Positions 1 to 6,865 of a DNA stretch of 13,788 nucleotides are shown one piece after another. Position 1 is the stretch's first letter, and each line of letters opens with the position of its first letter. The position numbers were made by a program, and so were the translations under genes. The notes under the pieces were generated by a model that was given only the letters and a program-made list of their open reading frames with translations, did not search any database and was not told where the DNA came from. The DNA comes from Halieaceae bacterium UBA3479. Lineage in GTDB: Bacteria; Pseudomonadota; Gammaproteobacteria; Pseudomonadales; Halieaceae. The stretch covers positions 1 to 13,788 of the forward strand of contig DFQW01000022.1 of NCBI GenBank assembly GCA_002377985.1, given 5' to 3'.

Positions 1-813
1 GGTGCCCAACCCCGCTTCATTGGAGAAAAGGCCACGACGTGCACCCTGGGAGATCGCCGCCGCAATACCCCCGCCGACCGCTTGCTCCAAACCAAAAGCC
101 GAGGTGAAAATTAAAGCCAGCGCCTGGGGTATGGCAGAAACATTCAGCACCAATACTGTCAACGCAATCAGCAGATAGCCGACCACCATCAGCGGCACAA
201 CAAGCTCTGCGAACAGCGCCAATCGGCGAATACCTCCAAACAGAATTACTGCCATCACAACAGTCATGACGAGACCGCTAACCAGCGGAGGCACGCCAAA
301 TGCCGATTCGATTGATGTGGTTACTACGTAGCTCTGTACCGCGTTAAATCCAAAGCCGATGGTGGCGAGTAGCAATAGGCTATAGATCACTGGCAAAACT
401 CGCCAACCGAGACCGTAGCGCATCACGTAGGCCGGCCCCCCCCGGAAGGTGTCCGAACCATCTCGTCTTTTGTATAACTGCGCCAATGCGCACTCAAACA
501 GGCTGGTTGCCATGCCCAGAAGTGCAATCAGCCACATCCAGAACAAAGCGCCAGGCCCTCCCAAAGTAATCGCAACCGCCACGCCTGCGATATTGCCGCC
601 GCCGACGCGTCCCGCAATGCTGACCACCAGTGCCTGAAAACTCGATATGCCCCTATCAGAACCGCGCCACTCAATATCCGACAGCACACTCAGGGTGCGT
701 CGGAACAAACGCAGTTGAGCGCCTCTGGATCCGAGCGTGAAGCGCAGGCCTACTAGCAGCAGCGCCACAATCAATACATAAGACCAAAGCCAGTCTGTAA
801 CGGCCAAGAGCAT
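1..813 (-). CDS. AGCS-family alanine/glycine:cation symporter, 3' part beyond window
   Basis: Inner-membrane symporter that imports small neutral amino acids (alanine or glycine in characterised members) with Na+ or H+. I translated the 271 visible codons from ATG 813 to the window edge. They are open throughout and strongly hydrophobic. AGCS hallmarks appear in order: GGGNIAGVA at residues 71-79, GGPGALFWMW at 85-94 (family signature), GGPAYVM at 125-131 and GLFSNEAGLGT at 261-271, where the window ends. The order and wording resemble E. coli YaaJ-type proteins. Family members are about 450-550 residues, so roughly 40-50% is missing. The ATG lies 5 nt after the NSS symporter stop and has no clear Shine-Dalgarno sequence, which suggests translational coupling. 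Substrate and ion cannot be told from sequence. Family call is firm; alanine as substrate is by family only. Confidence 0.93.
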   Translation of the reverse strand, partial: MLLAVTDWLWSYVLIVALLLVGLRFTLGSRGAQLRLFRRTLSVLSDIEWRGSDRGISSFQALVVSIAGRVGGGNIAGVAVAITLGGPGALFWMWLIALLGMATSLFECALAQLYKRRDGSDTFRGGPAYVMRYGLGWRVLPVIYSLLLLATIGFGFNAVQSYVVTTSIESAFGVPPLVSGLVMTVVMAVILFGGIRRLALFAELVVPLMVVGYLLIALTVLVLNVSAIPQALALIFTSAFGLEQAVGGGIAAAISQGARRGLFSNEAGLGT

Positions 814-818
814 GACGA

Positions 819-2162
819 TCAGAACAACCCGGTGACAAGAATCAGGGCAACTGCTGGCACCACGACCCATCGAGTCAACCCGCGCCACGCGGGGAACCAT
901 TTCAGGTCGTCCTTAAGCTCGTCTTCACTGTGCTCCCGCTGCATGAACCACCCGGTAAAGAGTGCCACCAACAGCCCAGCGAGCGGCAGTAACACCTTGT
1001 CGTAAAGCGCTTCCGTTAACTCATTGAAGTTCATGCCCATCAACCGGTAATCCTCCCAGACGTTGTAACTGAGCACTGAAACGACACTCAAAGCGGTAAC
1101 CGAGCCCACGACCAACAGCGTGCTCCGCTGCCGCGATACACTCAGCTTTTCCTGAGTCCAACTGGTGACACTCTCCAACAACCCCACCATGGAAGTGATA
1201 CCCGCTACCGCCAACATAATGAAAAACAGTACTGAGAAAATCCCTCCACCGGGCATTTGCGCAAAAGCAACCGGTAACGTTTGAAAGATCAATCCGGGGC
1301 CACCTGCCATATCGAGTCCAAAATGAAAGACCGCGGGAAACACGACGAAGCCTGCCAGCAGCGCCACCAGCGTATCGGCCATGACGATCGTCGCCGCGCC
1401 CCGGGCGATTGAAAAATCGCGCGGCAGGTAAGCGCCGTAGGTCATCATGCCTCCCATCCCGACGCCTATAGAGAAAAATGCCTGACCCACTGCGGCGAGA
1501 AAGGTAGCGCCTGTTACCTTGCTGAAGTCGGGCGTAAACAACCACTGCAGGGTTTCAAAAAAGCCACCCGCGAAATAGTTGTAGATACCCAGCCCGATCA
1601 GCAGCGAAAACATCAGTGGCATCATGATGGTCACGGCGCGCTCGATACCCGATGTAATACCTGCGTATATGATTCCACCGACAATCACATTACCGATAAG
1701 CGTCCAGATCACCATCGACTGGTTATCGCTAAGCAAACCCGCAAAAGTGCTGTCTGCCACGCTGGTATCAAAACCTGCGAAACCCGTAAGCAGTGCGCGC
1801 CCCAGATACCAAAGCACCCAGCCCACGACAACGGCATAGGTGATCGCGATGGTGTAGGCGGTCGCTACCCCCATACCGCCAACGATCATCCAATTAGCGC
1901 TTCTGCCCGACTGTCGCGCTACGACTGCCATGGAGCGTGGCGGACTGCTTCCACCGCGCCGTCCCACCATGAGCTCAGCCATCAGACAAGGAATGCCGAT
2001 AGACAATGTGCACATTAGGTAAATCGCGACGAAAGCACTGCCGCCGTTTTCGCCGGTCACATAGGGGAAGCGCCAGATATTGCCTAAACCGACGGCAAAT
2101 CCAACCGACGCCATAATGAAAGCAAAGCGACTGGACCACACCGCGTTTCCCGATGACCCCAT
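819..2162 (-). CDS. Sodium:neurotransmitter symporter (NSS/SNF) family amino-acid transporter
   Basis: LeuT-fold secondary transporter, 447 aa, the usual length for bacterial NSS proteins (11-12 membrane segments). It is expected to import an amino acid with Na+. TM1 carries the signature AVGLGNIWRFPY (residues 23-34), followed by GENGGSAF (37-44). TM6 has the unwound FSIGVG stretch (230-235). TM8 has AGITS (320-324), matching the Ala/Thr/Ser of the LeuT Na2 site. In TM7, D263 sits where most family members have the Na1 Asn, and A267 sits at the chloride-site Ser of animal transporters, which suggests chloride-independent transport. ATG 2162 is preceded by AGGAGG with a 7-nt spacer. The gene is 132 nt downstream of gspN and 5 nt upstream of an AGCS symporter. 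The substrate is unknown; family members take up Leu, Tyr, Trp and others. Confidence 0.95.
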   Translation of the reverse strand: MGSSGNAVWSSRFAFIMASVGFAVGLGNIWRFPYVTGENGGSAFVAIYLMCTLSIGIPCLMAELMVGRRGGSSPPRSMAVVARQSGRSANWMIVGGMGVATAYTIAITYAVVVGWVLWYLGRALLTGFAGFDTSVADSTFAGLLSDNQSMVIWTLIGNVIVGGIIYAGITSGIERAVTIMMPLMFSLLIGLGIYNYFAGGFFETLQWLFTPDFSKVTGATFLAAVGQAFFSIGVGMGGMMTYGAYLPRDFSIARGAATIVMADTLVALLAGFVVFPAVFHFGLDMAGGPGLIFQTLPVAFAQMPGGGIFSVLFFIMLAVAGITSMVGLLESVTSWTQEKLSVSRQRSTLLVVGSVTALSVVSVLSYNVWEDYRLMGMNFNELTEALYDKVLLPLAGLLVALFTGWFMQREHSEDELKDDLKWFPAWRGLTRWVVVPAVALILVTGLF

Positions 2163-2294
2163 CAGTGGGCCTCCTCTAAAAGTTGTTTAGTCTTCCGCAA
2201 CCACACTTCGCTCTGCCATGATCCGCGTGCATCACGCAATCCCTGAGTCTGGCCGGCCGTAAAGACATACCTTAATAGCCGCAATCCTACGGTC
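2163..2294 (-). other. Intergenic gap between gspN and the NSS symporter gene
   Basis: This is the widest gap in the window (132 nt). On the minus strand it contains the 8-nt palindrome GGCCGGCC (2251-2258) and a short perfect stem, GCGTG-ATG-CACGC (2225-2237). Neither is followed by a T-tract, so I see no intrinsic terminator. It ends with a strong ribosome binding site for the symporter. No promoter stands out; TTGAGA and TATTAA spaced 15 nt apart just after the gspN stop are too weak to call. The symporter could therefore be read through from the gsp operon or have its own weak promoter. Confidence 0.5.
2170..2175 (-). promoter_or_regulatory. Strong Shine-Dalgarno for the NSS symporter
   Basis: The minus strand reads AGGAGG, with a 7-nt spacer before ATG 2162. 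It is the best ribosome binding site in the window and fixes the symporter start. It contrasts with the weak sites of most gsp genes, which probably rely on coupling. Confidence 0.75.
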
Positions 2295-3041
2295 TCAATA
2301 AGTCCCTGCCAAATTGATATCAAAGCCCGCCGACGTCGGTGTTGCCAGCATAGCGACCGCGCCACGAAAGCTCTCATCCAATGCAACGGGACCCGTCGCC
2401 TGCAGAGCAATTTGGTAGGACCCTGAGCGAAGCACCACATTACCTGCGAGCTGCAAGGCGCCCCCCAAAGTCTTCATGACACCCTCTACCTCGCCATCCG
2501 TGCCGACAGTATCAATATCGACATGATAGGTACCCAAGGGTATATCGCCGGATCGCGCAGTCCATACGGCACCCTCAAGTCTGGCCTTACCGGAAGCAAA
2601 CTGTAACGCGTCTCCCCGCAATTCGATGCTAGAAAACTGACCTGACAAACGACCACCGATATAAAAGGGCATCAGCGCACTCAAAACCTGCGTATCAAAA
2701 CTTAAACTGGTATCGGCAAGGCGTACGTTACCCCCCGGAGTGTAGCCCAGCCGCGTCTCCAGTCGTTGCTCTCCCCACTCACTGCTGAATGATACGGGGG
2801 TACTCCAAAACAACCTCCACGGCTCGATGCGCCAAGCCACACGGCCCAACACAATTCGCTTGTCCGTTGACCCCCACCAACACCTGAGCGCCTGACCCGA
2901 CCAGATGGTTCCCGAAAGACCCGTAACACCCGCCTGCGTCGGTAAAAACCAACGCACGGCGCTTGCCGGTATCTGCAGCGTCAGCATTAACAACAGCACG
3001 CCACCCGCAATCATGCTCCAAGGTCGATTGATACGGGGCAT
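2295..3041 (-). CDS. gspN: T2SS accessory protein GspN
   Basis: Accessory inner-membrane protein of the type II secretion system, found in only some T2SS operons and dispensable where tested. It has 248 aa, the usual family length (about 250). One N-terminal membrane segment lies at about residues 9-29. After it come the family-like GLSGTIWSGQA stretch (41-51) and a beta-rich periplasmic part with a GGRLSGQF repeat-like element. A TTG codon directly precedes the ATG (start 3044) and would add one residue. I prefer ATG 3041, which lies 3 nt after the gspM stop. It is the last gene of the gsp run, after gspM, exactly where gspN is expected. Identification rests on position, length, topology and N-terminal wording; sequence conservation in this family is low. 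Confidence 0.88.
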   Translation of the reverse strand: MPRINRPWSMIAGGVLLLMLTLQIPASAVRWFLPTQAGVTGLSGTIWSGQALRCWWGSTDKRIVLGRVAWRIEPWRLFWSTPVSFSSEWGEQRLETRLGYTPGGNVRLADTSLSFDTQVLSALMPFYIGGRLSGQFSSIELRGDALQFASGKARLEGAVWTARSGDIPLGTYHVDIDTVGTDGEVEGVMKTLGGALQLAGNVVLRSGSYQIALQATGPVALDESFRGAVAMLATPTSAGFDINLAGTY

Positions 3042-3044
3042 CAA

Positions 3045-3509
3045 TCAGTTACCCGCTACACGAAGGGTTGCGTTGACGCCGCCATCGCGCCCCGCACTGC
3101 TGACAGAGGCGTCCATCACCCGAAGTCCCGCACTTCCTTCAATCTGCTCAAGAAATTGCAGCAAGCCATCAAAAGCCACGCCCTCAAATCGAATTTGGAC
3201 CTCGCCACGGGAATTCGGTTGCAGGCGCTTTACTACCAGCCCATGGGCGTCACTCGCCTGACTTAGCGTTTGCGTTAAATTGACCTGACGCCCGCCATCT
3301 CCTGCGCGCAAAGTCGCCAATTGCTCCACTTTAACGTCCACTCTAACCAGCTGCTCGGACAACAGCTGATTGGCGTGACTCAGACGCGTGCGCCGACCGT
3401 CCAACTCAACAACAATCAGCTGAATAAACAGCCACCCTATCACTGCTCCGCCAAGCGCCAGCAGCGCGATCTGATCGCGTCGGGACTGAGTGGCAAACCA
3501 TCTCCCCAT
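3045..3509 (-). CDS. gspM: T2SS inner-membrane platform protein GspM
   Basis: Bitopic protein of the inner-membrane platform that partners GspL and helps hold the ATPase GspE to the membrane. It has 154 aa, close to the family norm of about 160. A short cytoplasmic N-terminus is followed by one membrane segment at residues 14-35 and a coiled-coil-like stretch (about 38-68). The periplasmic ferredoxin-like domain follows, with the VKRLQPNSRGEVQIRFEGV region (93-111) and a DGLLQFLEQIE helix. ATG 3509 overlaps the gspL stop by one base (TGATG), with GAGGTG just upstream. A GTG one codon earlier (3512) is possible but leaves almost no room for that ribosome binding site. TGA-ATG overlap implies coupling with gspL. 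Confidence 0.92.
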   Translation of the reverse strand: MGRWFATQSRRDQIALLALGGAVIGWLFIQLIVVELDGRRTRLSHANQLLSEQLVRVDVKVEQLATLRAGDGGRQVNLTQTLSQASDAHGLVVKRLQPNSRGEVQIRFEGVAFDGLLQFLEQIEGSAGLRVMDASVSSAGRDGGVNATLRVAGN

Positions 3510-4669
3510 CACCGCACCTCAACCCTGAGACGCGCAACAACACCCTCGTTGTGCGCATTAGAGTTCTCCAATTCAGCTCGGAAAGACCCTGTTTCAAGCG
3601 CCAACCTAACGCGCTCTACCGCCTGAAAGTCCGGCGCAGAAAAATTGACTCGCAGTTCTTTGCCGCCCGTGTAGTTGACCGAGGTCAGTTCAATATCGCC
3701 CACTTCGCCCAGGGCAGACAGCAGTTCTACCAGTACAGGGGTAAACGCCGATTGCGCTCCCACGGCACCCATCTCAGCGAGTTGCCGGTTCAACTGCTTC
3801 TCCACGTCAACAACAGCGCCCTTGGGATTCACGCGTCGATAACTCTGTTGTATCGCCTCCCGGAGCCGGAGGTCTTCTTTTTTCAAACTGACGTAGTCAA
3901 CAGTCGATACGCCGGTTTTCAGGACAACCGCTACCGCCAGCGTAATCAACACCGTTTGCCACAGTCGCCACCAGCGGGCATAGGGTAGTCGCGGCGCAAA
4001 GTCACCCTGTCGCAGATCGGGCCCCGGCGTTTCGGGATTCGCCAACAACAGGGCCTCGGATAGCCCACCCTGGCGAATCTGCAATCCGCTATGGAGCGCC
4101 TCCGGGATGCTCGCCCTCACCACGGCTTCGTCATTGCAGTACGCCACAATCGACACATGGGTCAATTGCAGACTCTCCAGCAGCACAGGCAGCAAGCTCC
4201 GCTCGATCCGCGTGCCACTGGCATCTCCCCATCGAGCCAGCACATGATCAGCCTCAAAAACCAGTGTGCAAAACCCCGCAGACCATGGCAGGCAGAGCGC
4301 CTCGGAGATCCAGGGTATTTCCTTCACCGCTTCCGGCAGTGTTGCCATCCACTGGCTCATCGTTTGGCGCCGCACTACGGCCACCGCCTGACAATCATTA
4401 TTTAGAGGAACGTTGGCAAAATGCAGCTCAGCCACATCCTCGAGGAGCGTCTCCTCCAGCATGAAAGGCAGGGCCTGACGCAAATGCTTCACTTCCTCGG
4501 GCGCAACTGAAAGCGGTAACGTCCTGACACTGTCGGCGGGCAGCGCCAGACAGGTATTCTCCGGAAAATTGTCAGGCTCACCGGTCAAACGCTCGGGCTG
4601 ATTACCCGGTCGCAGGAAGAAAGCAACGTCCTCATTCCACCTGATGAGATTAAAATTGCTCGAAGTCAT
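3509..4669 (-). CDS. gspL: T2SS inner-membrane platform protein GspL
   Basis: Platform protein whose cytoplasmic domain recruits the ATPase GspE and whose periplasmic domain pairs with GspM. It has 386 aa, typical for GspL (about 380-400). A cytoplasmic actin-like domain occupies about residues 1-225, including LPFMLEE (67-73). The family-typical juxtamembrane DLRQGDFAPR lies at 218-227, one membrane segment at about 235-255, and then a periplasmic helix and ferredoxin-like domain (about 260-386). ATG 4669 is preferred; a TTG two codons upstream (4675) is in frame. No good Shine-Dalgarno is seen, and the bases before the ATG can fold into a small hairpin. Unlike its neighbours it is separated from gspK by 52 nt. 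Its stop overlaps the gspM ATG. Confidence 0.94.
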   Translation of the reverse strand: MTSSNFNLIRWNEDVAFFLRPGNQPERLTGEPDNFPENTCLALPADSVRTLPLSVAPEEVKHLRQALPFMLEETLLEDVAELHFANVPLNNDCQAVAVVRRQTMSQWMATLPEAVKEIPWISEALCLPWSAGFCTLVFEADHVLARWGDASGTRIERSLLPVLLESLQLTHVSIVAYCNDEAVVRASIPEALHSGLQIRQGGLSEALLLANPETPGPDLRQGDFAPRLPYARWWRLWQTVLITLAVAVVLKTGVSTVDYVSLKKEDLRLREAIQQSYRRVNPKGAVVDVEKQLNRQLAEMGAVGAQSAFTPVLVELLSALGEVGDIELTSVNYTGGKELRVNFSAPDFQAVERVRLALETGSFRAELENSNAHNEGVVARLRVEVR

Positions 4670-4693
4670 GAGCAAAAAGCTCGCACGCTGTGC
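4670..4693 (-). promoter_or_regulatory. Two adjacent small hairpins before gspL
   Basis: On the minus strand, GCAC-AGC-GTGC (4693-4683) is followed directly by GAGC-TTTTT-GCTC (4682-4670), whose last base touches the gspL ATG. The stems are only 4 bp each and perfect, with short loops. This could limit ribosome access to gspL, act as a weak processing or attenuation site, or be chance. It is described because it fills the widest gap inside the gsp operon. No function is shown. Confidence 0.3.
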
Positions 4694-4721
4694 ATGCCTC
4701 GATCGGCCCGTGTGCGGCGCA

Positions 4722-5837
4722 TCATAGCTCGCCCTCGGAACGAAAAACAGCGGAGACAGCGCCTCCCGCCCCCCGGTGCAGCACGGAAAAAAGATGTCGC
4801 TCCCGCGAGGCCAGCTCTACGCTGGCGTCGAGTACAAACCAGCTGCTGCGCACATCGAGGAGCGTCTGCAGTTCCGTTACGGCTTGCCCCTCGAATGCAG
4901 GGTCGGAGAGCAAATCCTCGACGCTCGCAATTTCCCCTTCGGCGCGGATGGCAACCAACCTCTCGACCTCCATGACGGGCAGCGGCTCCCATTGGTCATC
5001 CGCGTTGAGACTCCGCAAAACAGGCAGAGGTGCGGTGAGAATATTGATCTTTTCGGCCGTGCCCGGCCAGACAGTGACCCAGGGCCTCAAGGCCTCGTAC
5101 AGGTCACTCGTCATGCCCCTGACAGCCCTCAACTCACTGACGCTCGCCAAAGTCTGGTTGGCCGGCAAGTAGGGGAAATCGGCGTAACGATAGTCCTCGG
5201 CCTCGGCACCATCTTTACGTTTATCGGCGTCCGCATCGATAAAGTCACTGATCGCCTCGGTCAACACCATCGCCTCTTCGAGAGACAACGCGTCCTCACC
5301 CAAAGTCTGCAAGAGCCTGATCAGTACTTTTTGACCGGGCGACCAGCGCTCTGCCTCTGTCTGCGTACCGTTTGACACATCAGGCGCGTCGACCTCCACC
5401 GCGCTATTTTCCTCGCTAGCGTCGTCTGCGTCGGTCCCGGCGCTGCCACTTCCCGTGGCTGATGCTGCACCGAGCAACAAGTTAAGGTTGAGTCGCCCCT
5501 GTAAATCCTCGATCTGCCCCCTCATCACGCCCCCTGCGTCCAATGGATAGGGGGTCGCGGGCTGTGCCCATAGCTCGCCCAGATGGTCGGCGGGCGATTC
5601 TGCTAGAGCGTCTTGCCGGCTGTCTGCCTGCAGGGCCAATTGCGCCAACCCCTCGGCCCCCAGCAGATAGGCCCATGCCTGCTCTGCAAACAGCTGTTGC
5701 GTTCCTCTTTGCAAGGTCAGAGAAAAATCACGCTGGAGCCCAACCAATAATGCGGCGACCAGGGCAAAGACCAGCATTGCGACAATCAGTGCCGCACCGC
5801 CTTGCAAGCTGCGGGGATCAGATTGCCGGCAGGACAT
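4722..5837 (-). CDS. gspK: T2SS minor pseudopilin GspK
   Basis: Large minor pseudopilin that caps the pseudopilus tip together with GspI and GspJ. From ATG 5837 it has 371 aa, somewhat longer than many GspK proteins (about 310-340). The prepilin leader ends in GG, followed by AALIVAML. Glu is absent at mature position 5, as is normal for GspK. The expected blocks follow: GRLNLNLLL (about 114-122), ISDFIDADAD (196-205), GAEAEDYRYADFPYLPAN (211-227), ELRAVRGM (235-242) and INILTAPLPVL (264-274). An acidic, Ser/Ala-rich segment of about 40 residues (about 124-164) interrupts the globular domain and largely explains the extra length. An in-frame GTG at 5855 would add six residues. ATG 5837 overlaps the end of gspJ by 20 nt. 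Neither start has a strong ribosome binding site. Confidence 0.93.
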   Translation of the reverse strand: MSCRQSDPRSLQGGAALIVAMLVFALVAALLVGLQRDFSLTLQRGTQQLFAEQAWAYLLGAEGLAQLALQADSRQDALAESPADHLGELWAQPATPYPLDAGGVMRGQIEDLQGRLNLNLLLGAASATGSGSAGTDADDASEENSAVEVDAPDVSNGTQTEAERWSPGQKVLIRLLQTLGEDALSLEEAMVLTEAISDFIDADADKRKDGAEAEDYRYADFPYLPANQTLASVSELRAVRGMTSDLYEALRPWVTVWPGTAEKINILTAPLPVLRSLNADDQWEPLPVMEVERLVAIRAEGEIASVEDLLSDPAFEGQAVTELQTLLDVRSSWFVLDASVELASRERHLFSVLHRGAGGAVSAVFRSEGEL

Positions 5838-6471
5838 ATAACCGCGTGACCTCACCCAGACCCGACACTTCCAACGTCACCTCAACTGCCGCGGGTGGAG
5901 ACAGTAACTGATTAGGCTGGGAAAGATCTGCTACCCAACTATCTTCCCAGTTTCTGCGATCAATGACGTCGTCGCGATTGACCTCTAAACGCGCCAAACT
6001 GGGCAAAAATCGCACCTCGAATCGCTCGACCCCACCGAGCATGGCGGTTTCTATACGCTCGGTGCCGGGCGTTCTATCCAATACCGGAAAGTAGCCGCGC
6101 CACAGGGTTTCGTCCTGGATCCACCAATGCACCCGTTGCAACGTACCCCGTGGCGCCGCGGTGGAGTTGTGCCAGCCCGCTCGGGTGACGGTCAGCATGT
6201 CGCGGGCCAATTCGCCCCCCATTACCGCGGGCATGCGCTGTCCGAATTCATCAATCACGGGGCGATTCGCGACCTGACGTATGTCACGAGACAATATCGC
6301 CATGACCTGACCGATCTCCTGCGCTCTCTCGGTGCTGGCGCGGAGTCTCTCTGCGCTCGAGAGCGCAGCGGACAGCGCGCTGTAAGACACCATCGCTACC
6401 ACGGCGGTAATCGCCATTGCGACCAAGACTTCGATCAGTGTGAAACCGCGGATACCGCGCTCACTTACCAT
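5818..6471 (-). CDS. gspJ: T2SS minor pseudopilin GspJ
   Basis: Minor pseudopilin of the tip complex (GspH-I-J-K), processed by the prepilin peptidase. It has 217 aa, near the family norm of about 200. The leader MVSERGIRG is followed by the class III signal FTLIEVLVAMAI: cleavage after G9, Phe at mature position 1 and Glu at position 5. The hydrophobic helix runs to about residue 37. The beta-rich globular domain includes LSRDIRQVANRPV (60-72), typical of GspJ, and a WWIQDETLWRGYFPVLDR stretch (116-133). ATG 6471 overlaps the gspI stop by 11 nt, and the 3' end overlaps gspK, so translation is probably coupled. Confidence 0.95.
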   Translation of the reverse strand: MVSERGIRGFTLIEVLVAMAITAVVAMVSYSALSAALSSAERLRASTERAQEIGQVMAILSRDIRQVANRPVIDEFGQRMPAVMGGELARDMLTVTRAGWHNSTAAPRGTLQRVHWWIQDETLWRGYFPVLDRTPGTERIETAMLGGVERFEVRFLPSLARLEVNRDDVIDRRNWEDSWVADLSQPNQLLSPPAAVEVTLEVSGLGEVTRLYVLPAI

Positions 6472-6865
6472 CCTGCGCCCCCTCGTGCGCCAGATAGCCG
6501 TCCAGCGAATACAGCGGATTCATGCGCCCGTCTTCTTGGTCTGAAACCAGAATCTCGTAGCGGAAAAATCCGGGAACTGCGGTGTCCTTGCCTTCACTCC
6601 ACCAGTACCAACTGCGGCCCGCGAGTTCTTCGCGACCCGAAACTAATCCTGTTTGTAACGTACCCCGAGCGGTCGAAACCAGCCGTAGCTCAACGAGACG
6701 ATTGGCCGCTACCCACTGCGCATGACTGCGATCCTCAAGATAGCGCATGGCGTCGAGCTGTTGCGATATCGTCAACAATAAGGCGGGGAGCGCTACAGCC
6801 ACCACGGCGAGCGCGACCATCACCTCAATCAGCGTAAATCCCGCATCGTCTCGTGTCGGCCTCAA
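6461..6865 (-). CDS. gspI: T2SS minor pseudopilin GspI
   Basis: Minor pseudopilin that nucleates the tip complex with GspJ and GspK. I start it at TTG 6865, which overlaps the gspH stop as TTGA with GAGG 10 nt upstream. This gives 134 aa (family about 120-130) and a 9-residue leader, MRPTRDDAG. Cleavage follows G9, before FTLIEVMVALAVVA, with Glu at mature position 5. The WVAANRLVELRL stretch (51-62) is characteristic of GspI. The only upstream ATG (6928) would give an implausible 30-residue leader and a 67-nt overlap with gspH, and no better start lies between. Its stop overlaps gspJ by 11 nt. The gene call is firm; the start is inferred. Confidence 0.92.
   Translation of the reverse strand: MRPTRDDAGFTLIEVMVALAVVAVALPALLLTISQQLDAMRYLEDRSHAQWVAANRLVELRLVSTARGTLQTGLVSGREELAGRSWYWWSEGKDTAVPGFFRYEILVSDQEDGRMNPLYSLDGYLAHEGAQDGK

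Noticed and set aside
1021..1545. Minus-strand open frame of 174 codons inside the NSS symporter gene
   Set aside because: Overlaps conserved transmembrane coding sequence in a different frame; Arg/Gly-rich translation without family features.
2225..2258. Intrinsic terminator between gspN and the NSS gene
   Set aside because: The stems are short (5 bp) or simply palindromic, and no T-run follows on the minus strand.
2162..2440. 92-codon minus-strand frame across the end of gspN and the gap, ending at the symporter ATG
   Set aside because: Its first half overlaps gspN out of frame, its translation is Arg/Trp/Leu-rich and unrecognised, and there is no ribosome site at its start. Only a very short peptide within the gap remains possible; that is listed as a finding.
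4776..5375. Plus-strand open frame of 199 codons opposite gspK
   Set aside because: Antisense to conserved gspK, no recognisable domain and no promoter or ribosome site in a sensible place.
6127..6837. Plus-strand open frame of 236 codons opposite gspI and gspJ
   Set aside because: Antisense to two well-supported genes; composition rich in Arg, Pro and His, typical of a reverse-complement shadow in moderately high G+C DNA.
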